Assembly (NCBI GenBank): GCA_023213395.1
Contig: CM041465.1
Coordinates: forward strand, 22,506,001-22,570,000
From: Cycas panzhihuaensis
Taxonomy: Eukaryota; Cycadophyta
Length of the DNA: 64,000 nucleotides
Direction: 5' to 3'
In this document: one piece after another, positions 47,415-58,320 of the stretch
How positions within the stretch are numbered: position 1 is the first letter of the stretch
Layout of the letters: every line of letters begins with the position of its first letter
Notes under the pieces: generated by a model
What the model was told of the DNA's origin: nothing
Database searches by the model: none
The model's input: only the letters and a program-made list of their open reading frames with translations
Position numbers and translations under genes: made by a program

Positions 47415-48203
47415 CCCTTTCCTTGTAGTGAGCGGAAATCTAGCCAACCTTTGCAGCTTGTACACTCAGATATATGCGGTCCTATGTCTATCCCTTCTAT
47501 CAAACAGAAGTGGTACTATATTACTTTCACTGATGATTTTACCAAGAAAGTATGGGTTGCTCTTCTTGCAAAGAAAGATGAAGCTTTTTCTATGTTTCAA
47601 GCTTTCAAGGCCCGCGTGGAAAATGAATCTGGATTCAAGATCAAAATACTCAGGACTGACAATGGTGGCGAGTACACATCTAATGAGTTTGAATCGTACC
47701 TACGTCAACATGGAATCAAACACTGCACCATCATTGCGGTACACCCCAAAGAAATGGAGTTACCGAGCGCATGAATAGGACCATCATGAATATGGCTCGT
47801 CTTGTCTTTGGTATATAAGAATGTCCCTATCTATCTTTAATTTGAGGCTATCTGGATTGTTGTGTATTACATCAACACTGTTAGTCCCTCTAAGCTTGGC
47901 CCCTCTCCACATGAAATGTGGTATGGACAAACCCCCTCTATCTCCCACTTCAGAATTTTTGGCTCTACTTGTTATGCTCATATTTTACAGGAACATAGAA
48001 ATAAGCTCCAAGATAGAGCCATCAAAGGCATCTTTGTCGAATACCCTATGGACAAAAAGGGATACAAAGTTTTTATACCTTTAGAGCACAAAATCATCAT
48101 CATTAGAGATGTTATCTTTACAGAGACTGAAGATCAATTACTCAGACTTGACTCCAAGACGCCTTCATACCGATTTAATGATGCTACTGAATTTGATGTC
48201 TAG
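47415..48203 (+). pseudogene. pol: Integrase core and C-terminal part of copia A2
   Basis: 47451-47774: HSDICGPMSIPSIK (first Asp) and LRTDNGGEYTSNEF (second Asp). A 1-base deletion near 47740 shifts the frame just before NGVTERMN, which holds the Glu. 47862-48203 continues with MWYGQTPSISHFRIFGSTCY, GIFVEYPMDKKGYKVFIP and EFDV, ending at TAG 48201-48203, shared with A1. Confidence 0.87.
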
Positions 48204-48216
48204 ATTATAAAATTTA

Positions 48217-48227
48217 GGGGGGGAGAT
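48217..48227 (+). other. Internal polypurine, PPT-like tract of copia A2
   Basis: GGGGGGGAGAT between integrase and RT resembles the 3' PPT (AAGGGGGAGAT). A1 has TGGGGGGAGAT at 2731-2741. In frame it encodes RGGD, so it may be only coding sequence. Confidence 0.4.
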
Positions 48228-48707
48228 GCTAAACAGTTGCTTAAAATCTTGGAATCTGACAATAGAGCCTCGGAGGATACAAGCTGTGACTCCAATCCAA
48301 TGTGTACACATCCAACACCATCATTTGTGAATAGCCAAGTTGACAAAGGCAAAGCCATAGTAGAAGGATCATCTTCTCCAACATCTGTGGATGGCCCATC
48401 TTCTCCAGCATCGTTAACTTCCTCCGTGCCAAATATTTCATATGATCCTTTTTAGGATCAAAACGAAGATCAAGAGGTTGTGGAAATGAAAACCTCATTT
48501 CCAACTCGAGGTTTTCGTGAAGCCTACCAGCTACACAAGGACATGCAACCAGATGAGGTAGGCAAAACTGGCACTAGAAGTGCCCATAGAGCGAGGATAC
48601 ATGAATCACTTTCCATTAAGCTTGAACCAGCAGAACTGCATCTTGCTCTTAATGAAGAGCCCCTAACGTACCAAGAAGCTATAAAGCATACAGCTTGAAG
48701 AAATGCC

Positions 48708-49535
48708 ATGAACGAAGAGTATCAATCTCTTATTAAGAACGGTACATGGGAGCTTGTTGATCTATCACTTAAAAGAAAGGTAGTTCAAAATAAATGGGTG
48801 TTCAAAAACAAGTATAGATCAGATGGCACCCTAGAAAAACACAAGGTGTGGTTGGTAGCAAAAGGATTCACGCAAAGGGAAGGTATTGACTACACTGAAA
48901 TCTTTGCTCCTATAACCAAGTGGCCTACAATCAGAACTCTTATAGCCTTGGCTGCTCAACAGGGTTGGAAAATCCACCAACTTAATGTTAAGACCACATT
49001 TCTCAATAGGGACCTTAAAGAAGAAATTTATATGGCTCAGCCAGAAGGATACGAGATTGACAGTCAGGAGCATAAAGTTTGTAGGCTCAAAAAGTCCTTG
49101 TACGGCCTAAAGCAAGCCCCCCGTGCTTGGTTTACCAAGTTGTCTGAAAGAATGAGGCAACTTGGATATGAGGTTTGTGACTATCAAGATATTGATGCAA
49201 CATTATTCATCAAGCACCAAAATGATAAAGTCACTTACCTCTTAATCTTTGTGGATGACATGCTCATAATGGGGAATAGTGAACAGGTAATCAACCAGCT
49301 AAAGAAGGACCTTGCTAAAACTTTTGAATTGTCTGACCTCGGGTTGATGAAATATTACTTGGGAATTGAAGTAACTCAAAAGGATGGCAAAATCTTTCTC
49401 TCCCAAGAAAAATACATCAATGATCTTCTGACAAAGTTTCAGTTGGAAGGTGCTCGACCAGTGGATGCACCTATGGAGCCTAATATTAAGCTCTCAGTTG
49501 ATGGTGATAATAGGGAGGCAGACGCAACACTCTGA
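48708..49535 (+). CDS. pol: Reverse transcriptase of copia A2
   Basis: Open for 275 residues. NGTWELVDLSLKRKVVQNKW, AKGFTQREGIDYTEIFAP, SLYGLKQAPRAWF, and catalytic FVDDMLIMGNSEQ with both Asp. Motif A reads QLNVKTTF where A1 keeps QLDVKT; the invariant Asp is Asn (GAT to AAT), so polymerase activity is unlikely. Ends after EADATL by a small indel. The upstream linker (48237-48707) is open apart from two stops. Confidence 0.9.
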   Translation: MNEEYQSLIKNGTWELVDLSLKRKVVQNKWVFKNKYRSDGTLEKHKVWLVAKGFTQREGIDYTEIFAPITKWPTIRTLIALAAQQGWKIHQLNVKTTFLNRDLKEEIYMAQPEGYEIDSQEHKVCRLKKSLYGLKQAPRAWFTKLSERMRQLGYEVCDYQDIDATLFIKHQNDKVTYLLIFVDDMLIMGNSEQVINQLKKDLAKTFELSDLGLMKYYLGIEVTQKDGKIFLSQEKYINDLLTKFQLEGARPVDAPMEPNIKLSVDGDNREADATL

Positions 49536-50157
49536 GCAACTTGTAGGTAGTCTCATCTATACTACCAACACAAGGCCAGATATTGCACACTCTGTCAGTA
49601 TTCTTGCAAGATTCATGACAAATCCTAAGCAGAATCATTGGCAGTCGCAATATGAGTGTTGAGGTACCTAAAGGCGACTAGCAAATATGGTGCATTGTAT
49701 GAACCCAATGCGAATTTAAACTTTATGCATACAGGACTCAAACTTTGCTTGGGAAATAAAGACACAGGAAGATCTACGTGCAGGTACGTAACATTTCTTG
49801 GAGCGACACCAATATCATGGAGATCAGACGGCAAAAGATAGTTCTGAGACTCAACTCAAGCCGAGTACATTGCTATACGAGACAAGCAAGGAGGTGATAT
49901 GTCTTAGAAAATTGTTGAATACATTAAATGCCACCCAAACAAGTTCTACTAGCTTACATGTAGATAATCAATCTACAATCCAGATGGCTAAAAATCCTGT
50001 ATTTCATGATCGTACCAAACATATAAGTACAAAAGTCCATAGGATTAGAGAACTAGTTCATGATGGCATAATTCAATTGGAGTACTGCCCCACAACAGAT
50101 CAAGTGGCTGATATCTTCACCAAACCACTGAAGAGGGTGAAGTTTGAACAGTTCTGA
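49536..50157 (+). pseudogene. pol: RNase H of copia A2
   Basis: Frame-shifted from RT. NTRPDIAHSVSILARFMTNP, LRYLKATSKYGALYEPN, then 49798-50157 with TSLHVDNQSTIQMAKNPV, HDRTKHISTKVHRIRELVHD and ADIFTKPLKRVKFEQF before the stop. The Asp in VDNQS is kept; the ADTxR part (HTGLKLC) is scrambled by an indel. Confidence 0.85.
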
Positions 50158-50232
50158 AAGCAGCTCGGCCTTAGGGCCTCCATCTCTGATTGATTGAAGG
50201 AGATGACAATAGGACCATCATACTCTATCTCC

Positions 50233-50346
50233 TTCGTGAAAACCCCTTGTGGGCGCGGAAGGACAAGAGTAAGTCTCTGCTCTATCCCATTCGTGAAAAC
50301 CCCATGTGGGCGCGAAAGGATAAGGGTTATATCATTTTGGAAAATC
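50233..50346 (+). repeat. 57-bp tandem duplication in the 3' non-coding part of A2
   Basis: Two units beginning TTCGTGAAAACCCC at 50233 and 50290. Also in A1. The rest of 50158-50615 is non-coding. Confidence 0.75.
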
Positions 50347-50615
50347 AGAACCTATGAAAACTAGAAAGGGCATGGGGGATGACCAAATGGTATATGGAGA
50401 CTCAGTAGATTTCAGCTACAAAATTTATTGTATTGATTGGCTATCTGGCTACATTTAAAGAGCTACCTGAGCCAGGTTAGTAGATTAGAAAATTTGTGGG
50501 TTTTCTTCTCCATGAGGGTTTCCCACAAAAGTATCATACTAGTTTGCTTTGTAAGAGGCTCAAATGAAGACCTCATAGGATAGAATAAAATAGAATGAAA
50601 TGACCTTCTACCATT

Positions 50616-50626
50616 AAGGGGGAGAT
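50616..50626 (+). promoter_or_regulatory. Polypurine tract of copia A2
   Basis: AAGGGGGAGAT directly before the 3' LTR. Confidence 0.9.
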
Positions 50627-50923
50627 TGAAAAGGGTTAATGACATAAGGTCATTACATTAGTTGATTATTTCGAAAAAGGGTCTCAAGTGAACTTTAAAT
50701 TAGATCACTTAAGTGAAATGCACTTTCATGTGCATTATGTGTAATTTCATTTCACCTAACTCAAATGCTCCCTCTCTCAATATAAAAGTAAAGCTCAATG
50801 GAGGAGATTCATTCTTACCTCCCCATTTTATGAGAGCTACTTTCTTTCTCTCAAGTCTCTCTTTCTCCCATGTTTGCCTTTGTGTTTAGTGCATGGAGAT
50901 GAAGGATAGATCCACTCTTTTCA
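50627..50923 (+). repeat. 3' LTR of copia A2
   Basis: 297 bp, followed by TSD AAGCT at 50924-50928. TATAAAAG at 50781-50788. Confidence 0.95.
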
Positions 50924-50928
50924 AAGCT

Positions 50929-51113
50929 ATGATAGCAAGGGGTAGAATAATTGATAGAGGACAAAGCTCTAGGGATACATCGAGGTCAAAGTCAAAAGGC
51001 AAGAAAAGCAAGCTCAGGTGTTGGTACTATAATAAGACCAGTCTCCTCAAGAAGGATTGCTACAAAAGAAAGAGTTCTAGAAAAAAGAAGATCCTACCAA
51101 AGAGGCTAATCAA
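50929..51113 (+). pseudogene. gag: gag of element c, second part
   Basis: Resumes after A2. Basic stretch RSKSKGKKSKLR, then a zinc knuckle worn to CWYYNKTSLLKKDC: the second Cys and the GH pair are lost. Compare the intact CWHCNKTGHLKKDC of d. Confidence 0.82.
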
Positions 51114-51575
51114 GTGGAGTTAAATCAAGGTACAAATGATGATGTCTTGGTTGCTTATAATATTTCTCATTATCACCATGACTGGTTATTAGATTCAGGT
51201 GCTTCACACCACATGTGTCCACACAAGACTTGGTTCTCATCATACAAACCTCTTGATGGTGGTGATGTGCTTATAGGAAATGAAGTTTCTTATAAGACAG
51301 TAGATATTGGTAGCATTAGAATTAAGATGTTCAATGGTGTAGTGAGAACATTAATTGAGGTTAGATATATACCTGATTTGAAAAAGAATCAAATTTCCTT
51401 AGGTGAACTAGATTTTGGTGGTTTTAAGTATACATGTCAAGGAGTCTTAAAGGTGTCAAAGGGTGCCTTGGTTATTATGAAAGCCTTAAAGAAAGGAAAC
51501 CTTTACATATTAGTGGGAAGTATATATGTCATCCATGCAACTATAGCATCAAAAACTATAGAAGATCTAGCTTAG
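51114..51575 (+). pseudogene. pol: Protease of element c
   Basis: Open for 153 residues. Active site LLDSGASHHM intact. DGGDVLIGNEVSYK and RYIPDLKKNQISLGELD follow. A stop closes it in the pre-integrase part (EDLA). Confidence 0.85.
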
Positions 51576-52470
51576 TTATGGCATCAGAGACTTGGGTACA
51601 TAAGTAAGAGAGGACTTAAGGTACTGATAAACTGTAAGTTACTTCCTAACTTATAAATTTTAGATTTGGCTTTCTGTAAATATTATATTTTTGGAAAGAA
51701 GTGTAGACTCAGGTTTAAAGTAGGAACTCACAGTAGTAAATATGTTCTAGATTACATACATTTAGATGTGTGGGGACCATCCCCTAAAATATCTTATGGG
51801 GGATCATTGTACTTTGTCACATTTATAGATGATTACTCTAGAAAGGTATGGGTCTATTTTTTGAAAAGGAAATATGAAGTTTTCAATGTGTTTAAGCAGT
51901 TCAAGGCTCTAGTTGAGAACAACACTGGTAAGTCAATCAAATGTTTAAGAACTGATAATAGAGGTAAGTTCAACTCCTTGTAGTTTGAGAACTATTACAA
52001 AGAATCTAGGATCGAAAGACAGAAGACCACTAAATATACTTTATGGTAAAATGACATTATTGAATGTATGAATAAGACACTGTTGGAAAGAGCAAGAATC
52101 ATGCTAAGTAATGCTGGAGTGGAGCGGGGCTTGTGGGCAGAAGCTTTTCGAATAGCTTGCTATCTGGTAAATATGTCACCATCACTTGCAATAGATTGTA
52201 AGATTTTTGGAGAGGTATGGACTAGACATCCATGTGATTATTTAAATTTGAAAGTTTTTGGTTGTGATGCTTATGCTTAGACTGATAAAAGTAAATGTTC
52301 AAAGTTAGACCCAAAATCTAAGAGATGTATCTTTATTGGTTATGGTGATAAAGATGGAGTGAAGGGATATGGGTTGTGGGATCCTACTACCTATAAAATC
52401 ACTATTAATAGAGATGTTATATTTGATGAATCTCCCCTTCTAAAATCAGACAGTGTAGAAGTTGAAGTGA
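51576..52470 (+). pseudogene. pol: Integrase of element c
   Basis: Zinc region LWHQRLGYISKRGL, then 51666-51983 with HLDVWGPSPKISYGG and LRTDNRGKFNSL, keeping two Asp. After stops, NDIIECMNKTLLERAR keeps the Glu, and 52068-52280 holds the C-terminal ACYLVNMSPSLAIDCKIF. IFIGYGDKDGVKGYGLWDP follows. Confidence 0.85.
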
Positions 52471-52670
52471 AACATGAGTAGAAAGTTGAATATCAACAGG
52501 TCAAGTTTGAAACCCAACCATCTTTAGAATCAGAAGAGCAGGAAGATCTTTCTAGAGATGAATCTGTAATAGATTTATAGGAATATATGGATACTCCTCT
52601 ACCAACAGTTAGAAGATCTATATGAGTTAGTCATCCACCTGATAGGTACATCCCTTCTACTTCTATTGCT

Positions 52671-53354
52671 TTGGTTTCTAATGATGGTGAGCCTACATGT
52701 TATCAAGAAGCAACAGATGATATCCATAGTGAGAAGTGGAAGGGGGCTATGCAAGAAGAGATAGATGCTTTGAAGAGAAATAATTCATGGGTCTTGGTAG
52801 AACTTCCACATGGCAGGAAGACTTTTAGTTGTAGGTGGTTTTTTAAGATAAAAATAGATGTTGATGGAAAGGTTGACAAATTCAGAGCAAGGCTAGTGGC
52901 TAAAAGCTTTCCTCAAAAAACAGGCATTGACTTTCATGAGATCTTTTCACCAGTTGTCAAAATTAGTTCAATTTGAGTGCTATTAACATTGGTGAATTCT
53001 CTTGATTTAGAGTTGGAGCAGTTAGATGTAAAAATAACTTTTCTATATAGAGATTTAAATAAGAAGATTTGTATGGATCAACCAGAAGGGTTTGTACAGG
53101 GTGGCAGAAAAATACTTATTTACAGGCTCAGGAAATCATTATATGGCCTGAAGCAATCACTCAGGAAATGGTACAAGAAATTTGATGCCTTCATGGAGAG
53201 CCAAAATTTCAAAAGAAATGAGTATGTTCATTGCGTTTACTTTAAATTCATGGACAATGGCTTATTCATTATCCTTTTATTATATGTTGATGACATGCTA
53301 GTTTCAAGCAAGAGCATGGAAGAAATCAATAAGTTAAAGGCTTAATTAGCTAGG
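52671..53354 (+). pseudogene. pol: Reverse transcriptase of element c, first part
   Basis: 52671-52976: NNSWVLVELPHGRKTFSCRW and AKSFPQKTGIDFHEIFSPV. A TGA, then 52977-53345 with QLDVKITFLYRDLNKK (Asp kept), MYGL-type SLYGLKQSLRKWYKKF and LYVDDMLVSSKS intact. A solo LTR interrupts it at 53354. Confidence 0.87.
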
Positions 53355-55864
53355 TGAAACGCTCTCTGCGGGGCAATGATCCAACGCCTAGCGGGAAGGG
53401 CATAGAAACAATATGCTAAGCAGGCTAACTAGCGAGGATCATACCTTGCAGGACGTCCGTCTGCCAGCGCAGTGCAGGGGCTGCAAGGTGCCTGGTTGCT
53501 TCCAGGTAGCCGTGCAAGTCGAGGCCTTCCTACCCTTGGATGGCGGGAAGGGAAAGAACCTCGCCGTCGCGGCTTCTCAAGGCAATGAGAAGGCGGCGAG
53601 GGGGCAATCAACCAAGCGTGTCACGGAGTAAGGGGTAAGTGTGGCTGAGGGGTATAGGTAAATGGGACCTATACTACTATGTTATGCAATGTAACAAAAT
53701 GTCTGAGAAAGCAAATGTAAAATAAGCGATTATTTTTCCTTCTTCTTTTATGTTCCTTTACCTATCAAAGTAAATGCAAAGAGACGAGAAAAGCATAAAG
53801 GAAATCTGAGAGATCGTGGAAAATACACGGATACAGTCCAGGCGGGCCAGCGGATGTCCCTCCTTGGTTGCGCTCCTTTCCTCCTCCCGCGCATGCAACG
53901 TCGATCGAAGACAACGAAGGGGTGCACTTACCTCCCCAAAGCATGCAAGGACTAAATGAAATGAAGGAAAGCAGCAAAGCTCAACCGAAAGGGAAGAAAT
54001 ACCATATGGTAGGCCAAGCAGGTCGATCTCGCACAATGCTTCCTCCAACGCAATCCTGTAAATAATCCCAACAAACGCCTTCCTCTCGGGAGAGAGGCTA
54101 CCAAAGCCGACGAGATATATATGTATATACTGAAAATGAAATCAACTAAGCTAGAAAAATGTAGTTAAGCACCAACATATAACGAAAATGAAACAAGGTC
54201 ACGCGATAAATATGCGACCGTCAGACACCATAAAACGCACCAAATGGGATTGAGTGTAGCCTCGGGATGGCTAACTCACCCACGAGAGGTCTCCACAGGG
54301 TATAGGGAAAACAGTGCTAGCATGCGACAAGATGAGTCGTGTGATAAGAAATGGCCTACGCCAATGAGGAAACTCAAGCCACCCTCCAAGGTTTCTCTAG
54401 CCCCGTCTCCTAAGAAAGCACGGGTGATAAAGGGAGAGAGGATAAGGGACAGAACCCTTGGGGAGAAGGATGGCAATAGGGGACGGAACCCTGCCTATCT
54501 CCCTCAAATCCTCGTAAAAGCCCTTTATGCCGGCTAGCTTAGAAAATGGCAAAAGAGGGAAGCTAAGAGGAAGAGGATGGGTTTCAAGGAAATACAAGAA
54601 AATGTGCCTAACTTAGGGCAGCGCTCTAGTAAGCCACAACTGCTAAGATTACTTGCATCAAACGGCCAAGAGAAACTCAAAGGAAGTGCATGCAAAAGGG
54701 AGGAAAGAATTTGCAAGTAAAACAATGAAGAAAACAAGCAAAAAGCACCAACAAGAGACAATAAATACCTTGAATAGTGAAGAATAAGTGCATGTAGGTG
54801 CTTGGCCACTTGGAGGAGCAGCCCAAGCAATGTCTAAGAGGTGGTGTTGAATGTCCTTTGCAAGAGAGTAGAAGAGTAGAGCTTCATGCAAGTTGAGAGC
54901 TTGAAGGTGGGTCTTTGAAGTGGTCTTTTGGTGCCCAGAACCTCTTGCAGCTTTAGGTATTTGTGGTGAGGAGTGGTGCTTGCAATGGAGCTCCGTAGGG
55001 GGCAGCGATGGCCCTGCAACTCCAGCTGGTAATGGCCCACTTCACCTCTGTCCCACTGCTGTAGAAGAAATTCTCTTGTTCACTGTTTCTTTGCCTTGTC
55101 TCTTTGTGGAGAAGTTGCTCTAGAAAACTTGAAAAATGAAGTGAAGAATTATAGAATAATGAGTGAAAAAAAGGCTTTTATGCCTTGGGCATAGCAAGTG
55201 AACGTTGGGGGCCTTGGGGCGCCTCCAACCGTCGAACCACGCCAGGCGATTCAGCGAAAAAACGTGGCCACTGTCGCGTGGTTTCTTTTTTTCAAATTTT
55301 GGACAGTCGTCTGCATGACAAACTTGATCTGCAGTGCAAAATCTGCGATCGCTTAGTTTACCGCATACCAAACTAAAAAAAGAAGAAAATGCAACATGAA
55401 AGTCATAAAAATCGGTTTTAGGGTAAGAACAGGGGCTAAGCACGAAATACATCAAGCGGGGAAGGCTCAGGCAGTGGGCAAACACCCAAAACGATGCAAA
55501 GAGCCCTAACTAAGGGTTAAACCGGGCTTAGGAAGGGTTCGCAACATCAGTGGCATGTGGCAATAAGCACAAACGAGCTGGCAGGAGCATCCCGAAAGAC
55601 CATGGAGACATCGTGAGTGGTCACATGCCATACGGGGCGTCGCATCCGCTTATGGATGCCCCCGCTGTGAGTCGTCATAGGCTAAGAGGTGCCGTTAGGC
55701 ACATGCATTATGAACAGGCAATCAAAAGCATGCATGTAGGCAGGCACATGTCAATCAAACTATTCTAAATTCCCTTAGCAACCATAAGTAAGAAAAGTAA
55801 GAACATATACCTACACAAACCTGTGTCGATGCGTCCCGAGTCCATTCCCACTAGCTGGGAAACA
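53355..55864 (-). repeat. Solo LTR of a Tat-type gypsy element
   Basis: 2510 bp from TGAAACGCTCTC to TGGGAAACA, flanked by exact CTAGG at 53350-53354 and 55865-55869. Termini and layout match the g LTRs (cttggatgg, ctctcgggagag, GTCGATGCGTCCC), but the sequence is much diverged, so it is a related subfamily. No internal region, PBS or PPT. The host RT of c continues on both sides. No gene seen inside; the short ORFs are not conserved. Confidence 0.9.
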
Positions 55865-55869
55865 CTAGG

Positions 55870-56754
55870 GCTTTTGGTATGAAGGATCTAGGAGCTGCAA
55901 AATAAATCTTAGGTATGGGGATACATAGATACAAGAAAAATGGTAAGCTATGGTTATCAAAGCAAAAATATGTGGAGAAGGTGCTAACCAAGTTTGGTAT
56001 GGCAAATGTCAAACCTGTGAGTATCCCATTAGCTTCTTATTTCAAGCTTTCTTTGAGTATGAGTCTTAGTAATGAAGAACAAAAGGATTATATGTCTCGT
56101 GTGCCTTATGCCAATGCAGTAGGAGGTTTGATGTATGCCATGGTACATACAAGACCTGACATTTCACATGCAGTCAATGTAGTTAGTAAGTTTATGGAAA
56201 ATCCAAGAAAGGAACATTGGGTAGCAGTGAAATGGGTGCTTTGGTATTTGGGAGGCACAAGTGACTATTACATCATCTTTGGAGGTACATGTAATCATGT
56301 TTGTGGATATGCTGATTCAGACTTTATAGGAGATTTAGATAAGAGAAGGTCTACTTTAGGTTATGTATTCACTCTTGCAAATGGTCTAGCTAGTTGGATG
56401 TCAAAATTGTAGAGCATAATTGCATTATTAACTACAGAAGCTGAATATATTGTTGTAGCACATACTTGTAAAGAAGCAATCTGGTTACAGAGACTATTGG
56501 TTGAGCTTGGAAGGTAATAGGGAAAGGTAATGGTATTTTGTGAGAGTCAAAGTGTCATTTACCTAGCCAAGAATCCAGCTTATTATAGTAGAATAAAGCA
56601 TATTACACTTAAGTACCGTTTTGTTAAATAGGTTGTGGAAGTAGGAGGAGTGACACTTGAGAAGGTTAATACAAACTAGAATTGTGCTGATATGTTTACA
56701 AAACCAGTACTATTAGAGAAGTTCAAATGGTGTTTGACTTGTCTTGGCTTGTAG
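55870..56754 (+). pseudogene. pol: RT end and RNase H of element c
   Basis: Resumes as FGMKDLGAAK. 55915-56412 is open: YVEKVLTKFGMANVKPVSIP, TRPDISHAVNVVSKF, CGYADSDFIGDLDKRRS with the ADSD Asp. Later ALLTTEAEYIVVAHTCKEAI, with Glu, then KHITLKYRFV and CADMFTKPVLLEKFKWCL, with TAG at 56752-56754. Confidence 0.87.
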
Positions 56755-56800
56755 AAAAGGTGATGAAGGGTCGAGGAACGATACCAGGTAAATTGTTGTC

Positions 56801-56811
56801 AAGGTAGAGAT
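56801..56811 (+). promoter_or_regulatory. Polypurine tract of element c
   Basis: AAGGTAGAGAT directly before LTR 3. Confidence 0.85.
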
Positions 56812-57458
56812 TGTTGGGTAATATGACAATAATGGTTCAAAGGCTAAAATTTTGACATGTTGGTAGCACAATTTCCTCCCCAAACCTTCCTTGGGAGGTT
56901 CTAAGGTGGGCAGGAGCCCCGCTAGGCTAGGGGATGTAGGGGGAGTGGAACACCCCTCACAAAGAGGGTGTTCGGGGGTGATAGCCCCCGACCCAAATAT
57001 TTCACACTAAAAGTATATTAAATTGTAAAGAGAATCAAGGTCGTTCGCTAAAAATACCCTAAATTCTACAGTCAAGATTTGTGCGTTGGATGACCCTCTC
57101 ATATAGCCTGATTTAGGGCATTTTTCATTTATGTTGATCGTGTTCAATGTACTATGTGAGTGGGGCGACTGGTTGTTATTATTGTGAGCACTCTGCTATA
57201 GGATTATGTATATTTTTTTTATTCTACAATAATAAAGATCGATACCTTTCCTATGTGGATGTTTCCCTAGCATACTATTGGGGTTTTACCATGTTATATT
57301 AGTTGTATTTGTGATGCTTGTCTTTCTTATTCATTTTATTATTTTATCTCTAGTTTAAGAACTTGCATGTAATTTTTAGTTTTAATTTCTGTAACTAGTT
57401 GCAAGAATAGTTTAGATCTTGGTGGCAGTTTAAGGGTTGAGACCTTGTCTTCACAATA
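56812..57458 (+). repeat. LTR 3 of the Tork array, shared by units c and d
   Basis: 647 bp, TGTTGGGTAATA to CACAATA (CAACA worn). PPT before and PBS (57461-57473, TGGTATCAGAGTT) plus gag after. Same length as LTR 2. Confidence 0.92.
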
Positions 57459-57530
57459 AGTGGTATCAGAGTTACTTTTATTTTTGCAACGAGTTTATGA
57501 AGGTTTTGGCGTCATCTTCTTCTACACCAA

Positions 57531-58320
57531 ATGGCAAAACTCGCAAGTGTAAAGTTTGAGGTGGAGAAATTTAATGGCAAGAACAACTTCAAGTTGTGAA
57601 AGTTAAAAGCGTATGATGTTCTTGTACAACAAGGTTTATACAGAGATTTTGCAGGCAAAATAAAGAAACCTGCAGGGATGGATGATAATGAATAGGATGA
57701 TCTAGATAAAAAGGCTCTTAGCACAATACAATTATGCTTGGTAGATAAAGTTCTATTTAACATCATAGGGGAGTAGATAGTAGTAGGATTATAGACTCAG
57801 TTGGAAGGCCTGTATATGACCAAATCAGTGATGAATAAAATCTATTTAAAATGGAAATTATACTTATTATGAATGAAGGAAGGTACAAAAAATACTGATA
57901 ATTTAAATATTTTTAGTACTCTTATTTGTTAGTTGGCTAGTATTGATGTCAAAATTGAGGAAGGGGATAAGGTTGTTAACTTGTTATGCTCATTACTAGA
58001 ATCCTGGGATAACATTATCACCTTAATTAGTTTTAGCACTACATATGAATTAGAATATGATTCTATTATGAGTGCTTTATTGATGGAAGAAGTACGGAGG
58101 AAGTCTAGTCTTGAAACCTCCAAACTAGAAGTTATGACAGTAAGGGGTAGAAAATTTGATAGAGGACAAAGGTTTAGGGATACATCAAGGTCGAAGTCAA
58201 AAGGCAAGAAGAGTAAGCTTAGGTGTTGGCACTGTAATAAGACCGGTCACCTCAAGAAGGATTGCTACAAAAGAAAGGGGTTCCAAAAATGGGAAGATCC
58301 TACTAAGGAGGCTAATCAGG
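57531..58320 (+). pseudogene. gag: gag of element d
   Basis: ATG at 57531. Early stops come from TGG-to-TGA/TAG and CAG-to-TAG changes (for instance GEQTTVGLW of c reads GExIVVGLx here). From 57933 the frame is open: DKVVNLLCSLLESWDNII, basic stretch, and an intact zinc knuckle CWHCNKTGHLKKDC near 58226, the best in the family here. Confidence 0.87.

Larger units (their letters stand above)
43303..50923 (+). mobile_element. Full-length Ty1/copia element A2 (family A), youngest in the window
   Basis: 7621 bp with two 297-bp LTRs, PBS, a 2-kb leader, gag, protease, integrase, RT, RNase H, PPT and a perfect AAGCT duplication. The LTRs differ at five positions (four transitions, one transversion). 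Despite this youth, gag has a 2-base deletion and a stop, pol has a C-to-T stop and a 1-base deletion, and RT motif A lost its Asp, so it was probably moved by proteins of another copy or decayed quickly. Confidence 0.95.
42016..57458 (+). mobile_element. Tork-like copia element c (second unit of array), split by copia A2 and a solo LTR
   Basis: Shares LTR 2 with b and LTR 3 with d. Internal pieces are 42663-43302, 50929-53354 and 55870-56811; they join in order gag, protease, integrase, RT, RNase H. Each break carries a 5-bp TSD of the invader. Overlaps at both ends with neighbouring units reflect the shared LTRs. Confidence 0.9.

Noticed and set aside
54244-55485. Several ORFs of 60-121 residues in the solo LTR
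   Set aside because: They lie on both strands without motifs and are not kept in the g LTRs.
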